Origin: Pseudoalteromonas shioyasakiensis
GTDB lineage: Bacteria > Pseudomonadota > Gammaproteobacteria > Enterobacterales > Alteromonadaceae
Assembly: GCA_013391845.1 (NCBI GenBank)
Contig: CP058414.1
Location: 2,094,501 to 2,158,500, forward strand
DNA: 64,000 nt
Reading direction: 5' to 3'
Within the stretch, counting starts at the first letter, position 1; each line of letters starts with the position of its first letter. Shown here piece after piece: positions 48,216 to 55,889 of the stretch. The notes beneath the pieces were generated by a model that saw only the letters and a list, made by a program, of their open reading frames with translations, was not told the origin of the DNA and did no database searches. The position numbers and the translations under genes were made by a program.

Positions 48216-51200
48216 ATGAGAATACGCAATTATAATGATGTTAATTATGCGCCACCTTCTCGTCACAAAAAATTAATTAAAAAAAAGTTAAATTTACATA
48301 GCGGATTTTTCTTCCTCACTTGTTTGTTTAAATTGCGCAGTAAGCAATTGCGGTTGTTACCTGCCTCTTTTGTTATTTATGGCCTCACTACAGGCCAAGT
48401 AGCAATAGCGGCTGAAAAACAAATGCTGCAATTTGACATCAAAGCGCAACGAGCTGATTTGGCGTTAATCGAATTTGCAAAGCAAACAGATCAAACAGTC
48501 ATTTTTTCTTTCGAACTAGCGAAGCAATATCAAGCGCAATCTGTGTTTGGTTTTTACACCAAACTTGATGCACTCAATGCGATGCTCGAAGGCACTGAGC
48601 TCGATGCGGTTGTTGATCATCAAGGCTTGCTGAGTATAAAACTCAAACAAGTAGATAGGATAGATAATAACATGATCAAAGTATCAGGGGTCAGCGCTGC
48701 AGTCGTGCCATTACTGCTTGCCGCCAATACGCAAGCGTTAGCAGAAGATCAATCAGCAGAAAAAAACATCGAAAAAATTGCCGTTGTCGGTAGCCGTGTA
48801 GCAGGACGCTCGGTTGAAGATTTACCGGTTCCGGTTGATATTTTAAGTGCCGAAGCACTAGAGAATACAGGCCAAACAGAAGTAGGCCGTATGCTTCAGG
48901 CTATTGCACCGTCTTTTAACTTTTCAAGCTCGTCTATCAGTGATGGTACTGATGCACTTCGCCCTGCAACATTACGCGGTTTAGGGCCCGATCAAACCTT
49001 AGTTCTTATCAATGGCAAGCGCCGCCACCAAGCAAGCCTTATTCACATTAATACCTCTGTGGGTCGTGGTACGGCAGGGACTGACATGAATGCTATCCCT
49101 GCGGCTTCTATTAAACGCATTGAAGTATTACGTGATGGTGCTGCTGCGCAATATGGTTCAGATGCCATTGCAGGTGTTATTAATATCGTATTAAAAGACG
49201 CTGAAGAGGGCGGTAAAGCGGCCATCAACTACGGTGAGTATTCAGAAGGTGATGGTGAAACAGTAAATGTTGATTTCAATAAAGGTTTTGCACTAGGTGA
49301 TGATGGGTATTTAAATACCACAATTAACTACCGTGATCGTGCGCCAACAAACCGTGCAGGTCTTCATGGCTCATGTCAATTTTACGGCTGTACTGAACTT
49401 GATGACGGGACGCTATTAGCAGGCGACCCGCGTGAGTTAACCGCACCTCGTGATACGTTTAGAATTGGTGATGCAGATTCACAGCAATTTGCTTTAACTA
49501 TCAACACTGGCTATGAACTTGCTGGTGGTGAGTTATATGGTTTTATCACCTATTCAAATCGTGAAAATGAATCAGCTGCGTTTTTCCGTCACAACGCAAA
49601 TGCCAATGGTAACCCTGTATTACAAGATGGTGATGCAACCATTCCTATGGGATTCTTACCGAAAATTAATACCGTTATTGATGACGTGTCTTACAATGTT
49701 GGCTTTAAAAAGTCGTTCGATAATGATTCAAGCATTGATTTATCGTACACCTATGGCGAAAACAGCATTGATTACACAACAAGTGACACTATCAATGGCT
49801 CATACGCTAACTACCTTCGTTATAACCAAGGTTTAAGCGCGGCAGAAATTCGTGCCACTATTCCGCGTTCAGCATATGCATATGGCCTTGAATTATCACT
49901 TCAAACACTTAACCTTGATTACACCAAAGACTACGATAATTTCTCATTAGCACTGGGTGCAGAGCTTCGTACTGATGAGTTCCGTATTCTTGAAGGTAGC
50001 GAATACGCATACCGTGATTACGACACTGTTTATGGTATGAGCATCTACTCAGGTTTAAATGGTGGGGTAGGTAGTGTTGATGCTGCAAGTGGTACGCAAG
50101 GTTTTGGTGGTTCAGATCCGGCATCATCTGTTGATGAGTCACGCGATGTGATCTCATTCTATATGGATGCAGAAACCTATGTTATTGATGATGTGATTAT
50201 CTCAGGTGCGGTACGTTACGATAACTACAAAGGCTTTGGTGATACCGTAAACTTTAAGTTAGCGGGTAACTGGTCTGTGACTGAAGATGTGTCGTTACGT
50301 GGTGCACTAAGCACAGGTTTTAGAGCGCCTTCTATGCAACAGCTTTACTTTAATAACGTAAGTACACAGTTTGTTGTAGGTGATGATGGCAGCTTAGTGG
50401 CTGAGCAAGTAGGTACATTCAGAAACGATAGTACCTTAGCGCAATCAATTGGTATTCCTAAGCTAAAAGAAGAGAAGTCACAAAACCGTAGTTTAGGTAT
50501 TGTGTATAACGTAACTGACAATATCAATTTAACCATTGACTACTACTCGATTGATATCGACGACCGTATCGTTATTTCCAACCGTTTAGGTAAAGGCTTA
50601 TCAGATACGCTTGATGCTGCACTTGTAAGTTCAGGCGCAGGTGCGGGTCAGTTCTTCTTAAATGGTGCAGACACTGAAACCGAAGGTGTTGATTTAGTTG
50701 CCACATGGAACACAGAAGGCCTTGGCGGCACGCTAGATTTCACCTTTGCTGCTAACTTCACTAAAACAGATGTGGTTGATTTATTTACGCCATCAGGCAG
50801 TGGTCTTGAGACTATTCCGGTAGAAGATGTATTTTCTGCACAAGAAACGTCAATTATCGAAGAATGGCAACCAGAAGACCGCATTAACTTAAGTGCGCTT
50901 TACCGTTTAGAAGATTGGACTGTAAACCTATCTCTAAATCGCTATGGCGAATACACAGTTGAAGATGGTGGTCGTCAAACATACGGTGCTGAAATCTTAA
51001 CTGATGTAAAAGTTAACTACTTCTTTAACGAAAACCTGTCATTTAACATTGGTGCAAATAACTTATTTGATGTTTACCCAGATAAGAACACTATTGGTAA
51101 TTCACGTTCGGGTACAATTGTTGATGCAAGTGGCAACACCATTGTTTCAAGTCCGGGTGTCTTCACTTATTCACGTCGTTCTGCACCATTTGGTTTTAAC

Positions 51201-51239
51201 GGTGCGTACTACTACGTAGGTGCAGAGTACAAGTTCTAA
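48216..51239 (+). CDS. TonB-dependent transducer/receptor with N-terminal STN domain
   Basis: A 1007-residue receptor of FecA type. A long N-terminal export signal (about residues 28-66, ending IAA) is followed by an STN signalling domain (about residues 70-145: FDIKAQRADLALIEFAKQTD). Plug motifs are ATLRGLGPDQTLVLINGKRR and DGAAAQYGSDAIAGVINIV; the barrel ends FNGAYYYVGAEYKF. Oddly, residues 153-177 (MIKVSGVSAAVVPLLLAANT then QALA) look like a second signal peptide placed after the STN domain. An ATG at 48672 with AGGA upstream could start a receptor without STN. The preceding FecI/FecR genes argue that the long form is made. Ligand unknown. Confidence 0.9.
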   Translation: MRIRNYNDVNYAPPSRHKKLIKKKLNLHSGFFFLTCLFKLRSKQLRLLPASFVIYGLTTGQVAIAAEKQMLQFDIKAQRADLALIEFAKQTDQTVIFSFELAKQYQAQSVFGFYTKLDALNAMLEGTELDAVVDHQGLLSIKLKQVDRIDNNMIKVSGVSAAVVPLLLAANTQALAEDQSAEKNIEKIAVVGSRVAGRSVEDLPVPVDILSAEALENTGQTEVGRMLQAIAPSFNFSSSSISDGTDALRPATLRGLGPDQTLVLINGKRRHQASLIHINTSVGRGTAGTDMNAIPAASIKRIEVLRDGAAAQYGSDAIAGVINIVLKDAEEGGKAAINYGEYSEGDGETVNVDFNKGFALGDDGYLNTTINYRDRAPTNRAGLHGSCQFYGCTELDDGTLLAGDPRELTAPRDTFRIGDADSQQFALTINTGYELAGGELYGFITYSNRENESAAFFRHNANANGNPVLQDGDATIPMGFLPKINTVIDDVSYNVGFKKSFDNDSSIDLSYTYGENSIDYTTSDTINGSYANYLRYNQGLSAAEIRATIPRSAYAYGLELSLQTLNLDYTKDYDNFSLALGAELRTDEFRILEGSEYAYRDYDTVYGMSIYSGLNGGVGSVDAASGTQGFGGSDPASSVDESRDVISFYMDAETYVIDDVIISGAVRYDNYKGFGDTVNFKLAGNWSVTEDVSLRGALSTGFRAPSMQQLYFNNVSTQFVVGDDGSLVAEQVGTFRNDSTLAQSIGIPKLKEEKSQNRSLGIVYNVTDNINLTIDYYSIDIDDRIVISNRLGKGLSDTLDAALVSSGAGAGQFFLNGADTETEGVDLVATWNTEGLGGTLDFTFAANFTKTDVVDLFTPSGSGLETIPVEDVFSAQETSIIEEWQPEDRINLSALYRLEDWTVNLSLNRYGEYTVEDGGRQTYGAEILTDVKVNYFFNENLSFNIGANNLFDVYPDKNTIGNSRSGTIVDASGNTIVSSPGVFTYSRRSAPFGFNGAYYYVGAEYKF

Positions 51240-51273
51240 ACTCCCTTTAGATTCCTTTATTATTTAACTTTGC

Positions 51274-51296
51274 AAAGGGCCGTTAGGCCCTTTTTT
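51274..51296 (+). terminator. Intrinsic terminator after the TonB transducer gene
   Basis: AAAGGGCC, loop GTTA, GGCCCTTT, then T residues. Confidence 0.9.
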
Positions 51297-51298
51297 AG

Positions 51299-51697
51299 TT
51301 ATAAAGATGTGCTTATCGATATAGGAACATCTTGATATTGTTTTATTTTATCAAGCAAAGTAACCAAGGTTTTGTGGCTACTTTGCTCACTTGCTGTTAC
51401 TTGTACATTCGTCATTTCAAACTGAGCGGCAAATAACGCAAGGTTAGCTATTATTTGCTCTGGTGTTATAAGTCTATTTGCAAAATAAATACTGTCGTTT
51501 TCAGTGATAGTAAATTGCGCTTGTTTTTTGGGATTATCAAGACTTGGTTTTGCTAAAGGGCGATTGACTTCGATAGCGCGCTCTTTAACAAACGAGGTTG
51601 TTACGATAAAAAATATTAGCAAGATAAACACAATATCAAGCATAGGGGTCATATCTACATCAGAGTTTTCAGTGGTTTTTTTATGTTGTTTCACCAT
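51299..51697 (-). CDS. Orphan ExbD/TolR-type proton-channel subunit
   Basis: A 132-residue ExbD-like protein with one membrane helix carrying the family signature DVDMTPMLDIVFILLIFFIV; the first Asp of MLD is the proton-conducting residue region. The periplasmic part follows. It energises TonB or Tol systems together with an ExbB-type channel. No exbB or tonB is next to it, which is unusual. The ATG at 51697 has AGGA 7 bases upstream; the frame runs 35 codons further back with no family resemblance. It converges on the TonB transducer gene. Confidence 0.88.
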   Translation of the reverse strand: MVKQHKKTTENSDVDMTPMLDIVFILLIFFIVTTSFVKERAIEVNRPLAKPSLDNPKKQAQFTITENDSIYFANRLITPEQIIANLALFAAQFEMTNVQVTASEQSSHKTLVTLLDKIKQYQDVPISISTSL

Positions 51698-51986
51698 AAT
51701 TAGGTCCTTGTTGTTTTTGACCAAGCCACAAAATTTACAATTAAGTGGATTAGCCATAGTCGTGCTAAGAACACGGATTATTTTTAAAATGCTGGGCGCC
51801 ACAGCAGTTTTTAGGATCCTAAATTTAAAGTTAGCAGCTTTTAAAAATACTGTAGTTAAATAAATATTCTAAGTTTATTAAATGTTTGTAACGTTTATGT
51901 AGGTAAAAATCTTTATTAACTTTGATGAAATCATTATGAAGTTAGTCAGGTCATCTGTGTTGGAACTAAGTTTAAAGGATGGATAA

Positions 51987-52964
51987 ATGCTAAAAATTAA
52001 GTCTTTAGTTTGTGCTATGTGCCTTGTATTACCAACAGCAAGTTTTGCTGAGCAACCCGTAAACGGGCAAGATTTTATTAATTTATTTGAGAAGCTTTCA
52101 GGTAAGCAGCCTGGTATTAGGAAAGGTCACGCCAAAGGTGTGTGCGCTGTCGGCACATTTACACCTAATCAAGCAGCAAAACAGTATTCAATCAGCCCTT
52201 TATTTAACGCACCGTCAAAAGCGAATATTCGTTTTTCTATGGGCGGTGGTAACCCTCATGCTGATGAAACATCACGCTCGCCGCGAGGAATGGGGGTGCA
52301 GTTTGTACTAGAAAATGGTGATGTGCACAATATTGCAGGGCTAACTACGCCTGTATTTGCAGGTAATAGCCCAGAAGCATTTTTTGGTTTGCTAAGTACC
52401 TTATTACCTGACGAGAAAACAGGGAAAATCGATTTTGCGAAAGTGAAAGCATACAGAGAGCAAAACCCGAGTACGTTAGGGCAGTTTAATTGGCTACAAA
52501 GCCATAACCCGCCAGCGTCGTATGTGTCTTCGCGGTATTTTGGTGTGCATACCTTTTACATGGTTGATGAAAAGGGCGCTAAGCATGCCTTTAGATGGAC
52601 TATGGTGCCAGAAGAGCCAGAACAGGTGCTAACAGAAGAGCAAATGAAAACCTTACCAAAATCATTTCTGGCTAAGCGACTTGAAGAGGATTTAGCGAAA
52701 GGCAAGGTTCATTATCGTTTTCAAGCTGAACTAGCCGAGCCCGGTGATGCGTTAACGGATCCTTCGGTTCGTTGGCCCGCTGATCGCAAAACAATTAATT
52801 TAGGAAAGCTCACCATAGAATCCACAGGTGAATCAGGTTGTGACCTCACTAATTATGACCCAAATCTTTTGTCTAAAGGCTTTATGCCAAGTGATGACAA
52901 AGTACTTAAATTACGCTCAACAGCTTATGCGATTTCATTTGCAAAGCGTTTGACGGGTCAATAA
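51987..52964 (+). CDS. Catalase-family peroxidase, secreted
   Basis: A 325-residue heme protein of the small catalase-related peroxidase group (SrpA type), with signal peptide LKIKSLVCAMCLVLPTASFA. The distal His is in IRKGHAKGVCAVGTF, and PHADETSRSPRGMGVQF is the conserved core. The proximal Tyr is likely in LRSTAYAISFAKRL. Compared with normal catalases it lacks the longer arms. It should act on peroxides in the periplasm. The ATG is behind AAAGGA. It is the last core gene before the cassette array. Confidence 0.9.
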   Translation: MLKIKSLVCAMCLVLPTASFAEQPVNGQDFINLFEKLSGKQPGIRKGHAKGVCAVGTFTPNQAAKQYSISPLFNAPSKANIRFSMGGGNPHADETSRSPRGMGVQFVLENGDVHNIAGLTTPVFAGNSPEAFFGLLSTLLPDEKTGKIDFAKVKAYREQNPSTLGQFNWLQSHNPPASYVSSRYFGVHTFYMVDEKGAKHAFRWTMVPEEPEQVLTEEQMKTLPKSFLAKRLEEDLAKGKVHYRFQAELAEPGDALTDPSVRWPADRKTINLGKLTIESTGESGCDLTNYDPNLLSKGFMPSDDKVLKLRSTAYAISFAKRLTGQ

Positions 52965-52978
52965 GTCTTAAGTGTATG

Positions 52979-53015
52979 TGTCAGGTTTGATTAAAAGGAA
53001 TTAATAAACCTGACA
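52979..53015. repeat. Inverted repeat past the catalase-like gene
   Basis: TGTCAGGTTT and AAACCTGACA form a perfect 10-bp stem with a 17-base loop, 15 bases past the stop. No T run follows. It may be a weak terminator at the edge of the cassette array. Confidence 0.5.
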
Positions 53016-53090
53016 GGTGTGTATGAGTCAATAGCAGACTGTCGGGTAAACTCGTTTTTGGACAAAAACACGTTAGAGTATTTATTACGG

Positions 53091-53115
53091 AGTCCTATTG
53101 AGCGCCTTGTTAGCT
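53091..53115 (-). other. Half attC site at the left end of the cassette array
   Basis: On the minus strand AGCTAACAAGGCGCTCAATA is the R''-side arm of an attC site and immediately follows the first cassette gene's stop. The matching left arm, R' box and a proper L'/L'' pair are not seen in 53030-53090. This seems to be the degraded end of the array. Confidence 0.55.
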
Positions 53116-53118
53116 GAT

Positions 53119-53637
53119 TTATGTAATGTGTTGACGAGCAATCTCCTCGTTTTCCCATGATACAAAGTATGAGTTCCTAGGAATATTCTCGTAGTTCATA
53201 CTTCCTTGCGATCCGGCTAAAACACCCACTGCTTGAATAGGGTAAGCCATCTGCCATTTGTTACCCAGCTTTACGAACGTAATACCATTGGCATCTTGGT
53301 GGATTGCTCGTGTTTTTGATGAGTGTGGCCAAATCCACCAAATATACGGCAGGCTAGTTTTATCCATGGATAACTGAACAAACATCTCATCCACTAACCC
53401 ACGGAGTGTCACGGACTTTTTATGACTGACAATCTCTTTGGCAAGTTTCATATTGTGCGGATTCAGCCAACTATCAAACACTTCTACGTTAGACATCATT
53501 TGAGTTGGCATAGCTGGTCCTGCCACCCCATTAACCCATGGTTCCGCTTTTTTAAATCTTGAACCTTTGCGAAGAACCGCACCTTTATTTGGCAAGTTGT
53601 CCTTGGCAAATATTTTCCATGCTTTTTCAGTATCCAC
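53119..53637 (-). CDS. Cassette gene 1: hypothetical protein
   Basis: A 172-residue soluble protein that I do not recognise. It is rich in Trp (for example PYIWWIWPHSS) and has MQMAYPIQAVGVLAG-like hydrophobic strands near the C-terminus (NKWQMAYPIQAVGVLAGSQG). The start is unclear: the first usable codon is GTG at 53637 without a Shine-Dalgarno, and the frame is open back into the attC site, so the N-terminus may be truncated. It lies between a half attC and attC site 1 and is the last cassette of the array. Confidence 0.65.
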   Translation of the reverse strand: MDTEKAWKIFAKDNLPNKGAVLRKGSRFKKAEPWVNGVAGPAMPTQMMSNVEVFDSWLNPHNMKLAKEIVSHKKSVTLRGLVDEMFVQLSMDKTSLPYIWWIWPHSSKTRAIHQDANGITFVKLGNKWQMAYPIQAVGVLAGSQGSMNYENIPRNSYFVSWENEEIARQHIT

Positions 53638-53661
53638 TGCAATAGATTTCCATGTTGATTC

Positions 53662-53739
53662 AGCTAACGCCGCTTGCCTATACTTGAGCGAAGCGAAAAC
53701 GGCAAGCGTTGCGAATCACTCTTAAATGCTTTGTTATGC
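53662..53739 (-). other. attC site 1 (short left arm)
   Basis: The outer boxes AGCTAAC and GTTATGC (plus strand) and inner boxes GCTTGCC and GGCAAGC delimit a 78-base attC. The right arm GTTGCGAATCACTCTTAAAT is nearly the same as in attC site 3. The left arm is missing about 19 bases present in site 3, so the R' box is joined almost directly to L'. Confidence 0.82.
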
Positions 53740-54576
53740 TCGTGCTGACTGGTAGCCAAACCGAGCTAAGTAATGCCATACTTTTTTCACTTCTTGCTCA
53801 TCATAGCCCTGCCTTGCAACCGCTAAACCCAGTATCTTTGCATTTATTCTTCCATTTCGAGCTAACTCTTTAGCTAGTTCAATATACTTCTGGCCTCGAT
53901 AGTCAGGATAACGACTCATTTCTTCAAGACTAAGCTCGTAACCATTATGCCATTTGACCGGGACACCCAAGTTCGCAGCTTGTTCCTCAATTGGACCAGC
54001 ACGAAAAATTGGATCAAGAACAAGACATTCGATGTCGTCTTTTACTGATATTTCACCGTGTATATGGGCTTCAATATAGTTGTCTAGCAAGTCTGAGTTT
54101 GAAGCTAGTGCTTTATCTACTAAGAGGCCAACTCGATTGAAAACAGCAAAGTCTTCAGGTTCAAAATAGCTGTCGGGATAACAAAACGTGGTTCGATAAG
54201 ATACATTTGGTTTGAGTTGGAAGTATGATGACCCAAAGCGAGGAGATGCTCCTGTTTCGTAGTTTCTGTAATTTAGAGCACCATATTTTGGTCGAAGACT
54301 ATTTGATGCATCATCGTATGCCCCATCAAAGACACTTTGCTCCCATAGCCAACGTTCACCGCCAATATAGGCAGTCAAGCCACCATTGCTAGTACCTGTT
54401 TCAAATTGAGATTTAAGATAGCCGTCTTCTGCGATTGCTTGGAGTATTGGCTTATTCTCAGCAGTAAAGCGATCAGGATGGAAGTTAATTGTAACAGGAC
54501 TAGCTATCGAAGAATCAATACCTTGAGACTTGAGTCTGATGTTTTCGATTGCTTGCTCTACTACATTTTTAGCCAT
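53734..54576 (-). CDS. Cassette gene 2: DUF3626 family protein
   Basis: A 280-residue soluble protein that fits the DUF3626 family: NFHPDRF near the N-terminus, then SQFETGTSNGGLTAYIGGER, RPKYGALNYRN, SPRFGSSYFQLKP and RTTFCYPDS, and later YIEAHIHGEISVKDDIECLV. Family function is not known to me. The ATG at 54576 has GGAG at 5 bases, so this cassette carries its own ribosome site. The C-terminal codons run into attC site 1. It contains no signal or membrane segment. Confidence 0.8.
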   Translation of the reverse strand: MAKNVVEQAIENIRLKSQGIDSSIASPVTINFHPDRFTAENKPILQAIAEDGYLKSQFETGTSNGGLTAYIGGERWLWEQSVFDGAYDDASNSLRPKYGALNYRNYETGASPRFGSSYFQLKPNVSYRTTFCYPDSYFEPEDFAVFNRVGLLVDKALASNSDLLDNYIEAHIHGEISVKDDIECLVLDPIFRAGPIEEQAANLGVPVKWHNGYELSLEEMSRYPDYRGQKYIELAKELARNGRINAKILGLAVARQGYDEQEVKKVWHYLARFGYQSARA

Positions 54577-54600
54577 GAAATCTCCTATTTTCAACAAAGA

Positions 54601-54726
54601 GCATAACGCCCGCTTAAGTGGTGAGCAACACTACCACTACACCCAATTATTACACCGTAAACACAAAAGCCAAATCAAACCAAAACCGCCGAGCGTTGTG
54701 AATCCGTCTTAAAGCGTTTGTTATGT
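54601..54726 (-). other. attC site 2
   Basis: A 126-base site with outer boxes GCATAAC and GTTATGT on the plus strand. The arms CGCCCGCTTAAGTGGTGAGC and GCGTTGTGAATCCGTCTTAA pair imperfectly, as attC arms do, around a long central loop. Confidence 0.85.
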
Positions 54727-55146
54727 GCCCGAACGCATTGTGTACTCTAGGTGTCCCGTATGCTCATCCAATTGTTCACTGACAACTCTAAAACCTTGAG
54801 ACAAATAGAACTGATAACTAGCCTTATTTTCTTTGTATACGGTAAGACTCAATATTGCCCTTTGCGCTTTAGCGTGGCTTAACAATTGCTTACCGATACC
54901 TTTACCCTGAAATGCAGGAAGCACGAATATAGCGGCCAAGTTATTTTCATACAGCGCATAAAAACCAACTATGTTCGACTCGATTTCGTAAACGAAAACT
55001 TCTGAAGCAGGAATATAAATATTACGCATGCTCTCAACTTGAGATTCCCAGAAGTCAGCCGAGACGAAATTATGAGCTTTAACGGAGGCTTCAAGCCAAA
55101 TTTCAATAACCAAATCTAAGTCATTTGAATTGTACTTTCTTATCAT
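54721..55146 (-). CDS. Cassette gene 3: GNAT acetyltransferase (YjaB/YiaC-like)
   Basis: A 141-residue GNAT enzyme. IFVLPAFQGKGIGKQLLSHA is the acetyl-CoA loop (QGKGIG), and VYKENKASYQFYLSQGFRVV is the terminal motif. The N-terminal DLVIEIWLEASVKAHNFVS resembles E. coli YjaB/YiaC, for which protein lysine acetylation has been reported. Acetyltransferases are frequent integron cargo. No strong ribosome site precedes the ATG. It lies between attC sites 2 and 3. Confidence 0.87.
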   Translation of the reverse strand: MIRKYNSNDLDLVIEIWLEASVKAHNFVSADFWESQVESMRNIYIPASEVFVYEIESNIVGFYALYENNLAAIFVLPAFQGKGIGKQLLSHAKAQRAILSLTVYKENKASYQFYLSQGFRVVSEQLDEHTGHLEYTMRSGT

Positions 55147-55180
55147 TTTCGAACTCTAGATTGTCAATTTTATCGGGGCA

Positions 55181-55277
55181 ACATAACGCCGCATTAAGGT
55201 GTGAGCGACGCTTGGATATACTTGAGCGAAGCGAAACTGCCAAGCGTTGCGAATAACTCTTAAATGCTTTGTTAGCT
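55181..55277 (-). other. attC site 3
   Basis: A 97-base site with outer boxes ACATAAC and GTTAGCT on the plus strand. The arms GCATTAAGGTGTGAGCGAC and GTTGCGAATAACTCTTAAAT plus inner GCTTGG and CCAAGC give the expected foldback. Confidence 0.87.
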
Positions 55278-55762
55278 TAATTTTCCCACTCTCTATTAAG
55301 CTTACCGCCGTCTTCTAAGTATAGATCAATGGCTTTCTCACGCATTCTTAGCAAACGCTTGTCTGTATGCCTTTCTGGAAAGTCGTAAGAATCTAGATAA
55401 ATCGCATGATACTTAAGTTGATCAACTATTGTATCTTCCCAAGCTTGATTCCAATCAGCTAACTCCAGTATCTGTTCGACAGCAAAGATGAGATTTGATA
55501 CATAAAACTCATACTGAATGTATTCATCTCGATTGTCACAAAACTCGTAGTATCGAGGTGATGCCTCTGGGTAGCTAGCCAACGAGTACTTAGGGTTATC
55601 GAAAGCCAACTTTAAGTACTCCATATATTGACTCTGGGCATGTATCTCGTGAGCCTGAACTTTCGAGTTAGAATATTGCCGATATGCGACAATCAAAGCC
55701 CCACATGCTACAACCAACGTTGCAACTCCCGTAAAATCTGAAACAGATAATGACTGTAGCAA
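55277..55762 (-). CDS. Cassette gene 4: membrane-anchored hypothetical protein
   Basis: About 161 residues: one N-terminal membrane helix (FTGVATLVVACGALIVAYRQ) and a charged, helical cytoplasmic domain rich in Tyr, Asp and Glu (SPRYYEFCDNRDEYIQYEFY). I do not recognise it. I prefer the TTG at 55762, with AGGAG 8 bases upstream; another TTG at 55786 adds eight residues without a ribosome site. It is in the same general form as small membrane-tethered effectors seen in mobile arrays, but no function can be read. Confidence 0.7.
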   Translation of the reverse strand: MLQSLSVSDFTGVATLVVACGALIVAYRQYSNSKVQAHEIHAQSQYMEYLKLAFDNPKYSLASYPEASPRYYEFCDNRDEYIQYEFYVSNLIFAVEQILELADWNQAWEDTIVDQLKYHAIYLDSYDFPERHTDKRLLRMREKAIDLYLEDGGKLNREWEN

Positions 55763-55791
55763 ATTAAAAACTCCTATGATTTCCAATATTA

Positions 55792-55889
55792 AGCTAACGC
55801 CCTGTTAATGGGCAAAATTTAGTTGGCTAAAATGTTGAGGAACGAAAACAGCCAACTGTATTTTGTCCTTTTTAAACAGCTTGTTATGA
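55792..55889 (-). other. attC site 4
   Basis: A 98-base site with outer boxes AGCTAAC and GTTATGA on the plus strand. TTAATGGGCAAAATTTAGTT and GCCAACTGTATTTTGTCC are its two arms, and GTTGGC/GCCAAC the inner pair. Confidence 0.85.
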
